Counted from the first letter of the stretch, positions 50,200-63,824 are shown. The stretch is 64,000 nt of DNA from Molossus alvarezi (GCA_037176705.1 CM073887.1:29391501-29455500); one strand, 5' to 3'. Notes: a model not told the origin generated them from the sequence alone. Numbers and translations: made by a program.

Positions 50200-53100
50200 T
50201 AACTTAAGTAATTTTATGCCTAGTTATATTTTCATATTACATGCACTTTTTTTTGTTTGTTTACAATGTGTATGGACAAGATTCTATATTGCAAACAAGC
50301 CCTTGTTTACCAAATTGTTATATTAGTTCTATGGTCTTGTTAAATAATAAATGGAATATTTTTTGCAGTGGCCTCTTTGTATTATTTTTTGTATTGTCTG
50401 CATCCCCTGAGAAAAGCGTGAGGTCTGTTTCCTACTTATATGTATGTATTTGGCCTTTGGGAAGGCAAAGACAAAAGATTGGCTGTGTTTCATTTTCCAG
50501 ATATTGCTGGATTTATCTGGGTTCTGTTCACTGACAAAGAGAATGCCTTTACAAATTGGCCTTTGACTAACCAAATGGCAGGCCAAAAATAAATGAGAAT
50601 TAAATTGTTCTGACTGGGTATTGCCTCTGATCTGCTTCATTAGCACAGGGCCTTCCCCCAGTGGTCCTTTGAACTCCTGGTTTCACTGTGATCCATTAAT
50701 ATTGTGTCAGTTGTGGTCTGGCCTACTGGAAAGTTTGCTTGTTAAAAGCATTTGGTGCCATTGACCCAGGAAAACTTATTTTGTGTAAACTACAGCACTG
50801 TGAGTCCTTGAGATGTTGGCATTAGATGAGGAGTGAGTTAATATCCATCTCTACAAGTTCAGAATGCTTCCTAAAGTACATTGTTTAGAGGGCAGGAATG
50901 AAAATATACACTAAAATACGCTTTTCAGCTTACTCAACCTGATTTTACATTTCAGTCTTGGAATTTTAATTCTCATTTTTGAAAACAATAAATCCCATGG
51001 CTATAATTTACACAGAATAATTTTGTCTCAAACAACAAGGCTTGTTTATGCTTAATTCACAGCAATGTGTTCAAATATTGGCCATTTAAATACCCTAGGG
51101 CCCTTTTAATCAATTTATTTAGAACTTTCAGTCAGATGGAATGTGCTTCAGAAATTCATATGAATCTACTGTACAAAGTTTGTAGAATTTACATTACACG
51201 CTTTAATAACAAACAGAACATGTGCAAATTTGGAAGCATGGGAGACGTTGTTCAAAGTCAATTTTAAAATATTTATTCAAGCTAAAATATAATTTAGAGA
51301 CAAAATAAAATTAAATATATCACACAAAAATAGTAAAACTTTGAAAAATGGATTGTTTTTATAATAATTTTAGGGAAAAATAGCAATCTGTGGTTTTTAG
51401 AATGAGCCTCTTTTGTAGAATTTTTTTGTTTGCTACCTTATTTCAGTACCTATGAAGTCATGGACAGCAGATGGTCAACTCAGCCCCTCCCCCCTTCAAT
51501 TTCTCATTACATAGCTCTGTGCACAGAGGGAAAATACCTCCTTAAACCCTCTAACAGCCAATGTATGCCCTGCAGCATGAGGCTTAATTATTTATGCAAT
51601 CTTAGGACACACATCAAATATATTCAGAATAAATCCTTGCAAATTTGCCATAAAACATAAATATAATAAAAAATGTAAGTAAAATTGTACCTAACGGTGC
51701 TTGAAATAAATTATATCTGAAGGGGCATCAGAACCTGACACACAAATAATCTCAGGACTGTTATTTCCAGACATGTTGTTCAGTGAGTGATTTAAAAAGA
51801 GAATATTTAAAGTCTCATGTGGAACAGCACAGAAAATATCACTTTGAGGAAGAGTGGTGTAGTTCTCATAATTGCAATGTGTGTCATTTGACTTTTAGAA
51901 AAGTTATAATACCTTTAGGAATGCACATATTGTCTTTTCCATTTAGTTAATATCATTTTTGATCTCCTATAATCCCTTATCATTTTCTTAAAATATACAG
52001 CATAATCTTATCTTTTCAACCAATTTGTTGTGTTCCTAAAACCAATACTAGTTTTTTTTTTCTCATAACACACACTTGTATTACATCAAATCTAAAGTAT
52101 CTTTTATTGTCTTAAAAGTTCTTCCCAATTTAATTATATTGTATGTTCTTACTAGGCGATTTTTTTCTATTCTTTCATTTTTCTTAAATAAATTAAACTT
52201 TCTTAAATCCTGCTTCTATTCTCATTTATATAATTTTTATCTTTGGAAATTAAAGGACTTTGGAGTTGACCTACCCCTGTCTTGAAGAATGGTGGTTGTA
52301 CCATATCCAAATATTCACATTTGCAAGTTTAGGAACAAATAAACATGAATGCAACCTTATTATATTTGTATTGTTATTAGATTTTAATAAACATTTAAAT
52401 ACATCTAATAGTACAGAATATATCATAGAAAGTCTGGGTCCTAAACCATTTAAAAATGCATTAGCATTTTTCTTGGTTTGTTTTATATTTTTGTTAAAAA
52501 TTGAGAAAGAAACCCAGCTATCCCTAAAAACCCTTTGTCCATTCCCACACTCTTCCCCTCTTCAGAAGCCATTTTCCCTATGGCTACACCTCTTATAACA
52601 CAGGTCTCTATACAAAGAAGGAGACACACTGAGTTCTGATAGTCATGGAATGCATCTTGGGGTGATATTCATGGTCCTAATTCAGTTATAATCTCAACTT
52701 GATATGCTCTAACCAGAAAGCTAAATCAGTAGGTTAACCACCACCTGCAATACCTTATGTAAAGCCATAGAGGAAAGTAGATTAATATGTAAGCAAATTG
52801 GTTGATAATTTATAACAGGCACAGAAAAGCAGAAAACACGAGTATTTTCTATAGTCTGCAATTCTCCACTGGTGTTGTACCTGGTGTTATTGTACCTGGT
52901 GTTATAACATATTTCCTCCACTATCTTATGTTTTCTGGATCCTTCAACAATGCCCCAGCCATCAGAGTTCTGTTGTTATTGTTGTTTTCCCCAGTATGGT
53001 GGGCTCACATTTTTTTTTTCTGAAGTTCCTGACTCTTTTGTGATTGTTTTCTCTGCCAAGTTGCCATAACTTTTCATCAATATTTACCAATACATGTGAA

Positions 53101-53270
53101 AATATTATGAGTTAGTCCAAAGATTTTTCTGAGTTCAAGACAGATGCCTGTGCCCGTAACCCTATTCTTTTGAAAATATTAATCAATCTCTCAATTTTCT
53201 TCTTGTTTTAATTGCATAAAGATATATAGTTGTCAAGTGGCAATTTAAACATTCAATTCAATGGAAGAAT
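50200..53270. other. Intron-like DNA, nothing recognised
   Basis: No convincing gene. Open frames of 66-112 codons here lack family resemblance and are AT-biased. A small tandem repeat of TGTACCTGGTGTTAT lies near 52874-52904. Confidence 0.45.
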
Positions 53271-53279
53271 TTTTTGTAT

Positions 53280-54700
53280 ATGCCTGAGTAGAAGCAGTCC
53301 TGCCTGGAATACTAAAGTAGCGAAATTTGAGGTTAGAGAGTGAGGAAGCGAAAATTCGTGAGTAGGTTATTAAATGAAATAGTGAGTAATACTTCTCCCA
53401 TTTTTATCCATTTGTTCCTTGGTGCTATAGCACACCATTATATATTGCTTACCAATTTGTCATATCTATCTCATCTTGTACCATCAATTCACAAGCAGTT
53501 GTTTGTACTAGCTGGCAACATAACTAAGTACTCAACAAAACTGTACTATTGCACTTATCTGTAAAGCCAGATGCTTCTGGGTATTAGGGTCTGTGATAAG
53601 ATTAGTGAATTTTATAGTAGTGTTAATTACTTCCTTCATATGGAAATGAGTTATTTGGTCCAGAACCAATATTGTGTGGGATATATAGCCATGAATAAGG
53701 CATTTGGTGAATCAAAAGAAGGTAACAATTTCAGATATATTGCTGACAAGAAAGGTACATTCATACCAGATTACTGTCTGTTCTAGTGTGGAAAATACCT
53801 ACCAATTCCACGATGCAATGTAACCAGCATAATCAACCTGCCACAGGCAATTGGCTGCCCTCTGGGTACACATGCCATATCAGAGATTCAGAATTCATCT
53901 TTGCTGTTGGCATAACCACAGTACTTTTCAAAGGTACTGGTAATCAGCTCATCAGTGCATTTATAAAGACACTCTGGTCTTTCAGAGGCATCATGAAAGA
54001 ACCTGAGTATGTAGTTTACATAAGTCTATTCTGATGATTTTCTTCCAATTTAATTTTTTGCACTATATCAAAGAAGTGTGGGACTCTTGACATTATTTAA
54101 TATAGGGTACTATTAAGTAGTCTAGTTTTGATCAATAAATCAAGCAAAAGAATCAATTATCATATTCTGAAACTAGCCTAATAAATCCAAAATACTCATA
54201 ATCACACTAGTATTGATAAATATGGCCTAATCTAAAATTATTTGGTTTCGTATCTAGTCTGTTACTCTTAGAATTTATGCCTACACATACTCTTCAGGTT
54301 TTTACTGGTATAAATATCAACTGCTTGACATTATTTTGGTGTTTTAGTTATTTCATTCTCAGATTTTGTGCTTGTTCTCCCTAAGGCGTGCTAGATCTGA
54401 CACTAAGGGGCAGGAATGGGGCAGGGAAATATTGGCATGCCATTGTTAAGTAACTTCTGCAGGTGAGATTATTATAATGTCTTCAAGCATGGCAGAGTAC
54501 TTTGATCAGGCATATAGAGTTGATTATACTGACATCTCAAAGTATCCATTCTAATTTTAAGAGATCTGCTTCATCCCATTGGTGTCATATATAAGAGAAG
54601 TTAAAAAATTCAGTTTATGTTGTAATTCAGCAATCTGTAAGATTAAATTCCGCGAGTAATGTTTGGCTATATCAACCTTGTGTCTGCAAAGTACAAGATA
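53280..54700. repeat. Probable ERVL/MaLR internal-region debris
   Basis: CATAATCAACCTGCCACAGG, ACATGCCATATCAGAGATTC and, later, GGCATGCCATTGTTAAGTAA resemble internal sequence of ERVL-class elements read antisense. All frames are broken. The assignment rests on recalled phrases only. Confidence 0.35.
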
Positions 54701-55066
54701 TTATTTTAGGACAGTTATATAACCTCTTTGGTTCTCTCCTCTGAGTCCATGAAGCCCTTACATTATAATTTTTACTATTTATTCCAGGTCAGCCACTGCT
54801 CCAACCTTATGTGTATATTCTTCTTTTCCTTCAGACTGTTGTATGGGAGCAGCTACTTTAGCCACAAAGACTTGCCTTCAACTGGCACCTTATTCTACAT
54901 GATCTCAGGTGATAATAATTCATTTGCCCCCCACATAATTGTGGATTTGTCTCACAGATGAGGAACCCAGAAATTAGAGATTCTGTATGTTTTATAATGG
55001 GCTTCAGCAAACTTATGGGAGCTTTGCCTAAAGATAATAAACACTATTTTTATTATATTCAAAAAA

Positions 55067-55265
55067 GGCCGCTGGTATGGCTCAGGGGATTAAGCACCAA
55101 CCCATGGACTGAGAGGACCTAGTTCTACTCCCAGTCAGAGCACATGTCTGGGTTTCAGGCTAGATCCCTAGTAGGGGGCATGCAGGGGGCAGCCCATTGA
55201 TGTATCTCTCTCACATCAATGTTTCTATCTCTCTCTCTCTAAAACAAAAACAAAAGAAAAAAATC
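55067..55265 (+). mobile_element. Ves SINE
   Basis: GGCCGCTGGTATGGCTCAGG head, GTCAGAGCACATGTCTGGGT block, TC run and CTAAAACAAAAAC tail. Confidence 0.9.
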
Positions 55266-55279
55266 AATAATACATTGAA

Positions 55280-55455
55280 AAGAAAACAATCTTGCTCTCT
55301 ACTCTGGAGAGAAAAAGTACCTCTAAATTCCCAAACTGTGCATTATACAAACATATTTGACAAGATACTTCAGAAAAAGAAAGCAGTTTATTCCTTGCTC
55401 ATAAAATGTGTAGAAACATCAAAAACCTATGGAGATCTGCTTTCCAACAATGACA
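55280..55455. repeat. Fragment of the repeat also seen at 30.0 kb
   Basis: TATACAAACATATTTGACAAG and TTGCTCATAAAATGTGTAGAAAC align in order with the 30.0-kb block. Diverged and lacking ends. Confidence 0.4.
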
Positions 55456-56039
55456 ATATAGTTTTAGATACAGTGAAAGTTCTTTGATTTAATAGTCCAG
55501 TTGTAGCTTCATACTTTTAAGCCTCCAGACCTTCCAATTATTTTGTAAGCTTCTAATACATATATTCAAGTATTGGTGCTTGGAACACCAAGAATAGTTT
55601 GTTTCTTGCCTGCAACAGTATGTGTCTTAAGTCGGTGTCCTTGAAATAGGAGCTGGGATAGAGATTTTGGTACAGGTGTCCAACTGGAGCATTCTCTTGG
55701 GTAAATCACATTTAAGCAATTCAGGAAGCAGGATCAGGCAGAGGAAGAAATTAAACTACGATGAAGTTGCAACAGAGATTCCCAGACAATCCCACAGTGA
55801 GCTCTGGGGCTGGGGTGGTCTTTCAGTGATGGCCCATTTTGAGACAAGTGTGGCAGCCTTTGTATTCCTGCTATGTCTAGCTCCACGTGTGGCTGTACCT
55901 AACTAAGTAGGGTAGGCAGTCTGCTCATTGCCCTAGTGGGATATAAGCAAACATGGGAACTGGAACGTATATGAGGTTTATGCTTTCCGCTGTGCCATAG
56001 GTTTATTTATTTTTTTGTCTTTAAGGCTATCTGTGCCTC

Positions 56040-56330
56040 TGTAAAATTTATTTTTCATAATACAGTTCAATGGATTTTGGAAATTGTATAGAGTCATCTA
56101 ACCACCTCCACAATCATGCTGCAGAATAGTTCCACTACCCTAAAAAATGTTCTCATGCTAATCCTTTATAATCAACCCCTTCATCTATGGCAAACACTAA
56201 ACTATTTTTTATCCTAATAGTTTTCCCTTTTCTACAATGTTATATAAATGGAATCGTCTTGTATGAAGCCTTTTGAGTTTGGCTTCTTTTGTTTAACACA
56301 ATGCGTTTAGTTTTAAACGCTAATCAACAA
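56040..56330 (-). mobile_element. Old L1M 3' UTR fragment
   Basis: CAGTTCAATGGATTTTGGAA, CCACCTCCACAATCATGCTG and ATAAATGGAATCGTCTTGTA are antisense landmarks of an L1MC-like 3' UTR. Confidence 0.65.
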
Positions 56331-56929
56331 TTACCACCTACCTTGTTTTTAGTTCTCACCCAAAGCAGATTTTGAGACAATTCAAAAGCAAGTAGTTGAT
56401 GTGAGACGTGATCCCAGGAAGGGCCAGTTAGGGGAATAAAGACGTGAGAGAGAGAAAGGAAGGAAGCCAATACAATTTCTATTGTGAACGTCATTCTGTG
56501 TTGATGTCGGTCCGTTGTCAGCTGAGTTTCTGGGAGGCTTTCAGAAATTCAAAGCATTGGCAGATGGCATCTGGTCATAGTTTTAAAGTAATTTGCCTGT
56601 GATCCAGGAAACTGGTATTTTCTGCCAACATCCATGATACTGAGGGGGACAAATTTGTGAGCTTGCATGTTGTGTAAATTTTCATGTAAATTTTCAGATA
56701 CTTCTTAATTCATGACAACAGGAATATTTGGTACTGTCACTACAGCTGACACTCATACCCGTGAACCTGATGACTAGACACTGGAACATTACATCAGTCT
56801 GTTGTGTCTGCCATGGATCCTCCTGGAAATGACAGCTGGTTACTGGAATGCTAATTATGGGTACATCATCTGCCTCTAACACTCAGTGTATCTACATTGT
56901 TTTCTGGTAGCAATGAAACCAAGTGCTAG

Positions 56930-58850
56930 TGATCGGATCTGGTTTCATTGTCTTGCAATATTGAAGAATGAGTTCACAGATGAAGGGGAAGCAAAAGGAA
57001 AGTTTTATTTGAAACAATAGATTCCCCACAGCAGGGAAGAGACCCAAGTGGTTGCCAGTGGGGCTCTTGTGTCTAGGGGTAGATATATGCCTTGATAGCC
57101 TCCAATTGGACCTTTCAAGGAATTCTGCCTTAGCAACATCCATACATTTTAAAGCTTATGTTTCCTGCCTAACTGGGTTCAGCCCTAGGTCATCTAGCTC
57201 TAAATTTATATTACCCTTCTGGAAAACAGCATATGTGGGCATCACTGATTTTAAAAAGCTCACCCTATCAGGTGAATTGGGGAAGATTTGGTTAGCAAAG
57301 ATATACATTGTCCCATAACATATCCGAGTTGGAAGTGGACAGGTTTTGGTTTAAAAACAGACATTGATTAGCTCTATTGCGACATTTGTACAGAAGCTTT
57401 ACTCCCAGGGAAGAGACAACTTGCTTGGGTGTGGCTAAGAATAAATAGAGTAGCCCCAGTTATTTCTAGGGGCCTTAGTGGCTTCCCTTTTTATGATAAT
57501 TTCAACTTCTCCCAGACTATTAATGAGAAAGAAGGGAAACACCCTTGTAGCAACCCTATGCTTGCTTTTGGTTTCTTTTCTAAACCCAAGTATTTCCTAT
57601 AACCCATTTTAATGTAACCTGGCTTACTGAAATAGAAACATACTCTGTAGTTTCACAATAGAACTCATTCAGCAATCCTGTTGCCTTGCCTCCAGAAACC
57701 GGTAGGTATATTGATTGAAACAGGGCACAATCCCCAGCACTATATTCTTTAACAGTAAATAAAATTAAATTGCAAACTTATCAGGGTCTGAGAGAAAGGA
57801 ACTATATAATCACTATTCCCCTCTTACCTGAAACCAGCCTTTCCATGTTTTTTTGTTTGTTTGGTTTTGGTATGTAATTGACCTGTGCTCCTTCTAGGAG
57901 CATCTAATTTGCAATCAAAACAAGCTTTTCATTTCTATAAGTCAGGTGTATTAATGGGGGCTAGGAGTTTCTGGCCTTGGAGGTAAAATTTCCCATGTTG
58001 ATTCTAGTTTCATTTTGAGATCTGTGAAATCCGGATAAACCTCCAGATATACTGTGTACTGGGTTAAAGCACGTTGCCTGTGTGCCAAGCTCCAAGTTCT
58101 CACAAACCTCCCCACATCTCAGCTTTCCTTTCCCATGTCTCATACCTTACTGCCTAACCTGCTCCTATCTCCTCAACAATAGCATCAGGAAGGTAGCCTC
58201 TGCCTCAACAATTGTTTCCAAATCTCATGCAAGTCTATATATAGAGTTTGAAAAATTAAACTCACTTTCAAACTCTCATGGTAAAGGAAGTTTGAGTAAT
58301 AAAAATTTTACCTTTTTTAGTCTACCTAACCAATGGTATAGGCAGGAGGTAGAGAAATCAGAAAGTTGAGGAATGCAATCTATGGGGTATATTCTAAGAT
58401 GTGCCCCTCTGAAAAGAATTGGTTTTGATTCTACTCCAGGGGCCTTAGCAATATGTTCAGTCAGAGGCAAATTTTATGTTAATATCTTTCCCTGGGTTTT
58501 TCTATAGTACAGATATTTCATATTTAATACCTACCCTGATGGGCTTGTTGTTAATATTATTTGTTTTCAGAGATTTCCCCAATCCTCCAGGATAAAACAG
58601 ACAGTTTTCTTCTTGCTCCAATTTTTCTAGTCAGACTTTCACTCAAGGTACAGCCCACTGAAGGTGCAAATTTTTTTGCAATTATCAAAGATATAAAACA
58701 GTTTTTTGGAAGCTCAAGGTCTCCTCACCCGTGTCATGTGGGCAATATATCTCAAGTCCCAGAATTGCTGTACCAGCAGCTTATGAAATGTGAAGTATTA
58801 GTTTTGACTCTGGCTACCTGATTTTCAGTTTTTACTTATTTTCCTAGTAC
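56930..58850 (-). repeat. Unidentified block, possibly decayed LTR retroelement
   Basis: On the minus strand, AATAAAACTTTCCTTTTGCTTC at about 57000 resembles the poly-A signal/U5 start of an ERV1-type LTR. Further right, minus-strand fragments such as FNPVHSISGG and RIYPIDCIPQ look like degraded protein but match nothing I can name. Stops are frequent. I report it as a candidate only. Confidence 0.25.
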
Positions 58851-58859
58851 CTTTTCTAT

Positions 58860-60830
58860 TTCTTTCTTTCTTGAAACTCAGGTGTGCATTTGAATGAAAA
58901 AATTTACCAGAATTTTTATGTGTCCTTGGGGCGGGGGCTCTAATAGATCTGAAGCCATAGCCACATTACCTTTATTTCAATCATGTCACCCCACTTAGCA
59001 TTGCATGGTGTATTTTCTTCCTCTTATCTATTTATAGATGGTTAATTTTATCTGAAGGGAAATTAGTAATTTCTCCCTACTTTTCAATTTTAAAATTTTC
59101 TCTTATTTTTACTATTAGATTTTTTGATGTCAGTCTTCAGTAACAAACCACTCTTTTGATCAGCTTTGGGCAATTTTCACATAGGTATGGAGCAAATCTA
59201 AGGGAGGCAATGATGTAAGCTCTAAAAAGTCATACTGGGAACTTGAATTCCTTGGAAATGTTCTGCTGAGACAATTTCCCATAAACCTAAAAATGAAAAT
59301 AATATCTTCCTTTTATTAAGTTAGTATTTTTTGTTTCTCTCTGATGCTGGTCATTATGCACTGAATAAAAGATAAAGGCGGAAAATATATTGGACTTGCT
59401 TATAGAAAGTTCATATTATGGTAAGACAGACACTGATTCCAATGATTAGAAAATATGTAAATAGTAGGAGGAACAATTAAGCCCATCATATTTTATGGAA
59501 TTTAATGTGTTTATAATTAAGGTAACTTATACACACACACATACACATATTAATGTCAATTCAACAGATATTCATTAAGCCCTTGGAACATAGTGTCATG
59601 GGCAGGTATTCCATATAAAATTTTGCTGTCTATACTGATAAAATCCTTTGGTCACATTTGTAAAATCACTATGGATAAATTTAGGACTAAACAGAAGATT
59701 CAAATTAAAAATTAATAAAACTTAGCAAGCATTACTAAGAAGGCCATCATGTAAACAATAATAAATATTCAAAGAAAACTGCACAACATGATATAAAAGA
59801 TAATAAATGTAGGTGGCAAAAAAAAAAAAAGATTTAAAATCTCCTTAGGAAGGGGGAAATGACAAATCTATAAATTACTAAGTGTTGAGCAAAATATGTA
59901 TGCCTAGAGAATTACTTGAAGTTACAAAAGGCATAATTTAGAATCACCTAAAATTGGAAAGTAGCTATGTATAATCCAGCTGACTTTGTGATGGGCTAAT
60001 TGTGCTGAACTAATTTAATTTCCTTTTATAGTAGAATAAGGGTTTTCATAAGCAAGAAAAAACTGAGATTAGGCATATAAAGAAAACGTTAGGTTTTGCC
60101 ATAAAAGACTTTCTCATAGACAAGCTGAAACAATAAAATACATCATGTTTATTTTTTAAATGTCTTGGCCCAAGAATCTCAAAATTCACTGGGCATCGTA
60201 TCTGCATTGCTTTGGCAAAAACTTGCAACTGCTACAGATATTTCCTGGTTAATCCTTCCTCATTTCTGTTAAAAAGGAGTGCAGCAAGAATGTGCACTAT
60301 TACATTGCAAGAATTACAGAATAAATAGTTTTTTATTTAGATCCATTAATTTACCTGTAATATACCCATTGCATACTTTCTTGACAAAAATTAACCAAAA
60401 TAAAGTGTAATTATTGTACAAATATTCATTTTTTATACTTGCTATTGTAGTCAAATACCTATATACTTTTTCACCAGAAACATATTTTCAAACTACAACT
60501 CCTTAGATCCTACATTTCTCTGCTTCTTGAAATATTTTTTGATATAGAATTTTTCTACTTTTGTAAAGATTGAGTATATATCACCAAAATTATATCATAG
60601 ATGCCTTTATATAAACAGTTTTACTGTGTTGTTTGCAATTTAATCAATCTGATAATTTACTAAGACAAACACACACACATACAAATAACAGAAAACAACT
60701 AAGTTTTCTAAGTTGGTCGATGTAAAATACATTTTTAATCAAAACAAATAATTATATTAAATGTATACCCATATAAACATACACACAGTAGCATAATAAT
60801 TAACACCAATTTTTTAATAAGATACATTAT
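58860..60830. other. Intron-like DNA, nothing recognised
   Basis: AT-rich sequence with short AC runs and no recognisable exon or repeat. Confidence 0.5.
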
Positions 60831-60840
60831 TTACATTCTG

Positions 60841-62381
60841 TGTTAGTCATAGTTCTCCAGAAATAGTAGAATATAAATAGGATATATATGGAGAGAGAGA
60901 GATTTATTACAAAGAATTGAAAGAATTGGCTCCCATGATTATGGAGGCTGATAAGCCCCAGGTCTGCAGAGTGAGTCGGCAAGCTGGAGACCCTGGAGAG
61001 TCTGAACGCCTGAATACCAGAACTAATGGTGTAGTTAGAGTCCAAATGTTGGAAAGTTTGAGAACAGTAGGAGCCAGTGTTTCAGTTCAGGTCCAAAAAG
61101 CAAGGAAAAGCCAAAGTCAATGCCCAGATCTGAATGACTCAGACAAAATGAATTCTATCTTTTTCAGGGAGGGTTAAGGTTAAGCCCTTTTGTGCTACTA
61201 AGGCCTTGAATTGTTTGGATGAGGCCCACCCACATTAGAAAGGGCAATCAACTTTAGATTGATTCAAAGGTTAATCTCCTCCATTCATTGTTTAATAACA
61301 TGCTATTTAGCCTCCATGTGTTCCAATATCTTTGCATGTTCTTGTTGCAATTGATTTCTAGTTTCATGCTATTGTGATCTGAGAAGATGCCTGATATGAT
61401 TTCAGTATTCTTGAACTTGTAGAGACTTAGTTTGTGTCCTAACATGTGGTCTATCTTTGAGAATGATGTCCCATGGGCACTGGAGAAGAATATGAATTCT
61501 CTAGTTTTGGGGTGTAATTCTCTGTAGATATCGATTAAATCCATTTGATCTAGTGCTTCATTTAGAGTCTCTGTTTCCTTGCTAATTTTTGTCTAGAGGA
61601 TCTATCCAGGGATGTCAGTGGGGTGTTGAAGTCCCCTGCTATGATTGTATTGCTATCGATTTCTCCTTTGAAGTCCTCCAGAAGATTTTTAATATATTTT
61701 GGTGCTCTTATATTGGGTGCATATATGTTTACCAAGGTTATATCTTCCTGTGGATAGATTCTTTTAATATTATGTAGTGGCTTTCTTTGTCTATAGTTAT
61801 GGTCTTCATTTTGAAATCTACTTTATGAGATATGAGTATTGCTGCCCCAGCTTTTTTTCCCTTTCTGTTTGCTTAGAAGATTTTTTCTATCCCTTCACAA
61901 TAAAGTACTATGCAGCTATAAGAAAGAAAGATCTCTTAACCTTTGAGACAACATGGAGGGACCTGGAAAGTATTGTCCTAAGTGAAACAAGTCAAGCAGA
62001 GAAAGACTAATATCACATGATTTCACTTATTTGTGGAATATAATAAACATAACAGTCTGAGGACTTGGGTGGACCCAGAGATGTGGAAGTAGGGTACAGA
62101 CTGACAATCCTCTGAAGAGGGAGTGGTGGGGGGAGGGAAGAGATAAACCACTGAACTTATATGCATGTACGCATAACCAATGGGCATGGACAACAAAGCT
62201 GGGCATGGGGTGGGGGATAGAGAGGGGGGTGTCTGGGGAAAAAAAAGGTGAAACATCTGTAACAAAACTAAATTAACAACAACAACAAAAAGGTTAATCT
62301 CACCCAGAAACAGTCCAACAGACAAACCCAGAATACTGGATGAACATTGGGCACCCTGTGGTACAGTCATTTACCATCACA
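60841..62381 (+). mobile_element. ERVL-type LTR split by an L1
   Basis: The left part (TGTTAGTCATAGTTCTCCAG; GGCTCCCATGATTATGGAGG; GATGAGGCCCACCCACATTA) and the right part (GGTTAATCTCACCCAGAAAC; ATTTACCATCACA) form one old LTR with TG...CA ends, probably MLT2-like. The L1 at 61279-62288 interrupts it and duplicated 13 bp of it. Confidence 0.65.
61279..62288 (+). mobile_element. L1 with 5' inversion (twin priming)
   Basis: TSD AAAGGTTAATCTC at 61266-61278 and 62289-62301 sets the ends. 61279 to about 61898 is antisense L1: the endonuclease C-terminal part (SKIDHMLGHK, GIFSDHNSMKLEIN on the minus strand). From about 61899 the text switches to sense: the end of ORF2 (TTFETTWRDLE-like block), the 3' UTR, and an AAC/A-rich tail. 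The middle of the element is missing. This is the usual product of twin priming. Confidence 0.92.
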
Positions 62382-62399
62382 TATACCATCTGTTGATAA

Positions 62400-63590
62400 C
62401 AGTTCACCCCTTCTAGCAACAAGCCCCAGATGCAATCAGCAAAACATCATGCAGGTATGCAAAGGTTAGCTTTGATCAAGAATTCTTCATCAGTATATTC
62501 CACCCCAAGTTTAAGAAAACAACTGGCCCGAGGATGAGCAGATAGGCATGTGAGATAATAAAAGCTGTTGCAGAAATTTAAGCAGAGAGACCAAGAAAAG
62601 GAGTATAAAAATACTAATAGAGACATAGCTGGATAATTAAGAAAGAAAAAGATTGATAATGTAATCAAGGTAACATTGGGGAAGAGAAATGGAAATGTAT
62701 TTCTTTGTTTTTTAATCCATTTTTATTAGATCTATATGAGCAAAGATGGATTAAGAAAGTTTACACAAATCTCCTGAGAGAAAGAACACGGGATGTAAAA
62801 ACAAAAACAAAAACACTTTCAAGGAAATTCGATAGAATGCAATGCAAACGACAACATTTTGGTTATGGATGAACTTGATTTGAGGGCTTTTTGCAATATC
62901 TATAAGAAGAAAATCATATGCCTTTATTATTACAAAACATGAAATTTGAAAATGTTGCTTAGAGTGGGAAAGAAAAGCTCAGTTTCCAACTAACATTTGT
63001 AAGTAAAAATATATATGCAGATCCTTAAATAATGTTGTTTCCTCCACCATTGTTCTGTGGAAACACTGATGACCAAAAAAACGATTCCTATTTGGGCCAC
63101 TGTCTGTGTGGAGTTTGCACAGTCCCCCATGTCTGCATGGCTGTTCCCCAGGTACTCCACATCCCAGAGATGCGCACGCTAAGTGACTTGGCATGTCAAA
63201 ATTGTCCCAGTCTGAGTGAGAGTGGGTGTCTGTGTGGGTGTACCCTGAGATGGAAGGGGGTCCTTTCCAGGGTGGGGTCCTGCCTTTCGGCCTGAGCTGC
63301 TGGGATGGGCTCTGGATTCTGCAATGCAGAACCAGAATGTGTGTTGAAAAAGAATCATCTAACTTGTTTTATTCTCTTTCTGAAATGTATCTATTGCTCA
63401 CATTTCTTTCAATGTTTAATGTTAGAGGTGTTTTGCGTCTTTATTTAAAGTTTGGTGATATTTTTGTAACCAGAAATATGCTGTAGGAACTTAACTCTTG
63501 TTTATATTGGTTAGTCTCTGGTAAAATTGGTTTAGTTAGATGTCATTTCATGTAAAGTCATAGTTTCTAAAAACCTATCAATGGCATTAA
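62400..63590. other. Intron-like DNA, nothing recognised
   Basis: A modestly GC-richer patch at about 63040-63340 has open frames on both strands but no splice-bounded exon and no recognised protein. Confidence 0.45.
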
Positions 63591-63610
63591 ATGAGGACTT
63601 ACAGTATTTA

Positions 63611-63824
63611 TTTATTTATTTATTTTTTCTATATTGATTTTAGAGAGAGGGGAAAGGAGAAGGAGAGAGAGATAAAAACATCGATGAGAGAGAGCATCGA
63701 TTGGCTGCCTCCTGCATGCCTCCCCCCGGGGATTTGGCCCACAACCTGTGTATGTGCCCTGACCAAACCAGTGACCTCTTGGTGCATGGGTCAATGCTCA
63801 ACCACTGAGCCACACCGGCCGGGT
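63611..63824 (-). mobile_element. Ves SINE
   Basis: Antisense head CACTGAGCCACACCGGCCGG at right, TCGATTGGCTGCCTCCTGCA block, and a (TTTA)n tail side at left. TSD GGACTTACAGTATTTA at 63595-63610 and GGACCTACAGTATTTT at 63825-63840. Confidence 0.95.

Noticed and set aside
50241..52600. Open frames of 97-112 codons
   Set aside because: There is no recognised domain, the composition is AT-driven, both strands are open in places, and no splice-bounded structure is seen.
62979..63486. Open frames in a GC-richer patch
   Set aside because: Both strands are open, there is no recognisable protein, and no poly-A or intron signals are seen.
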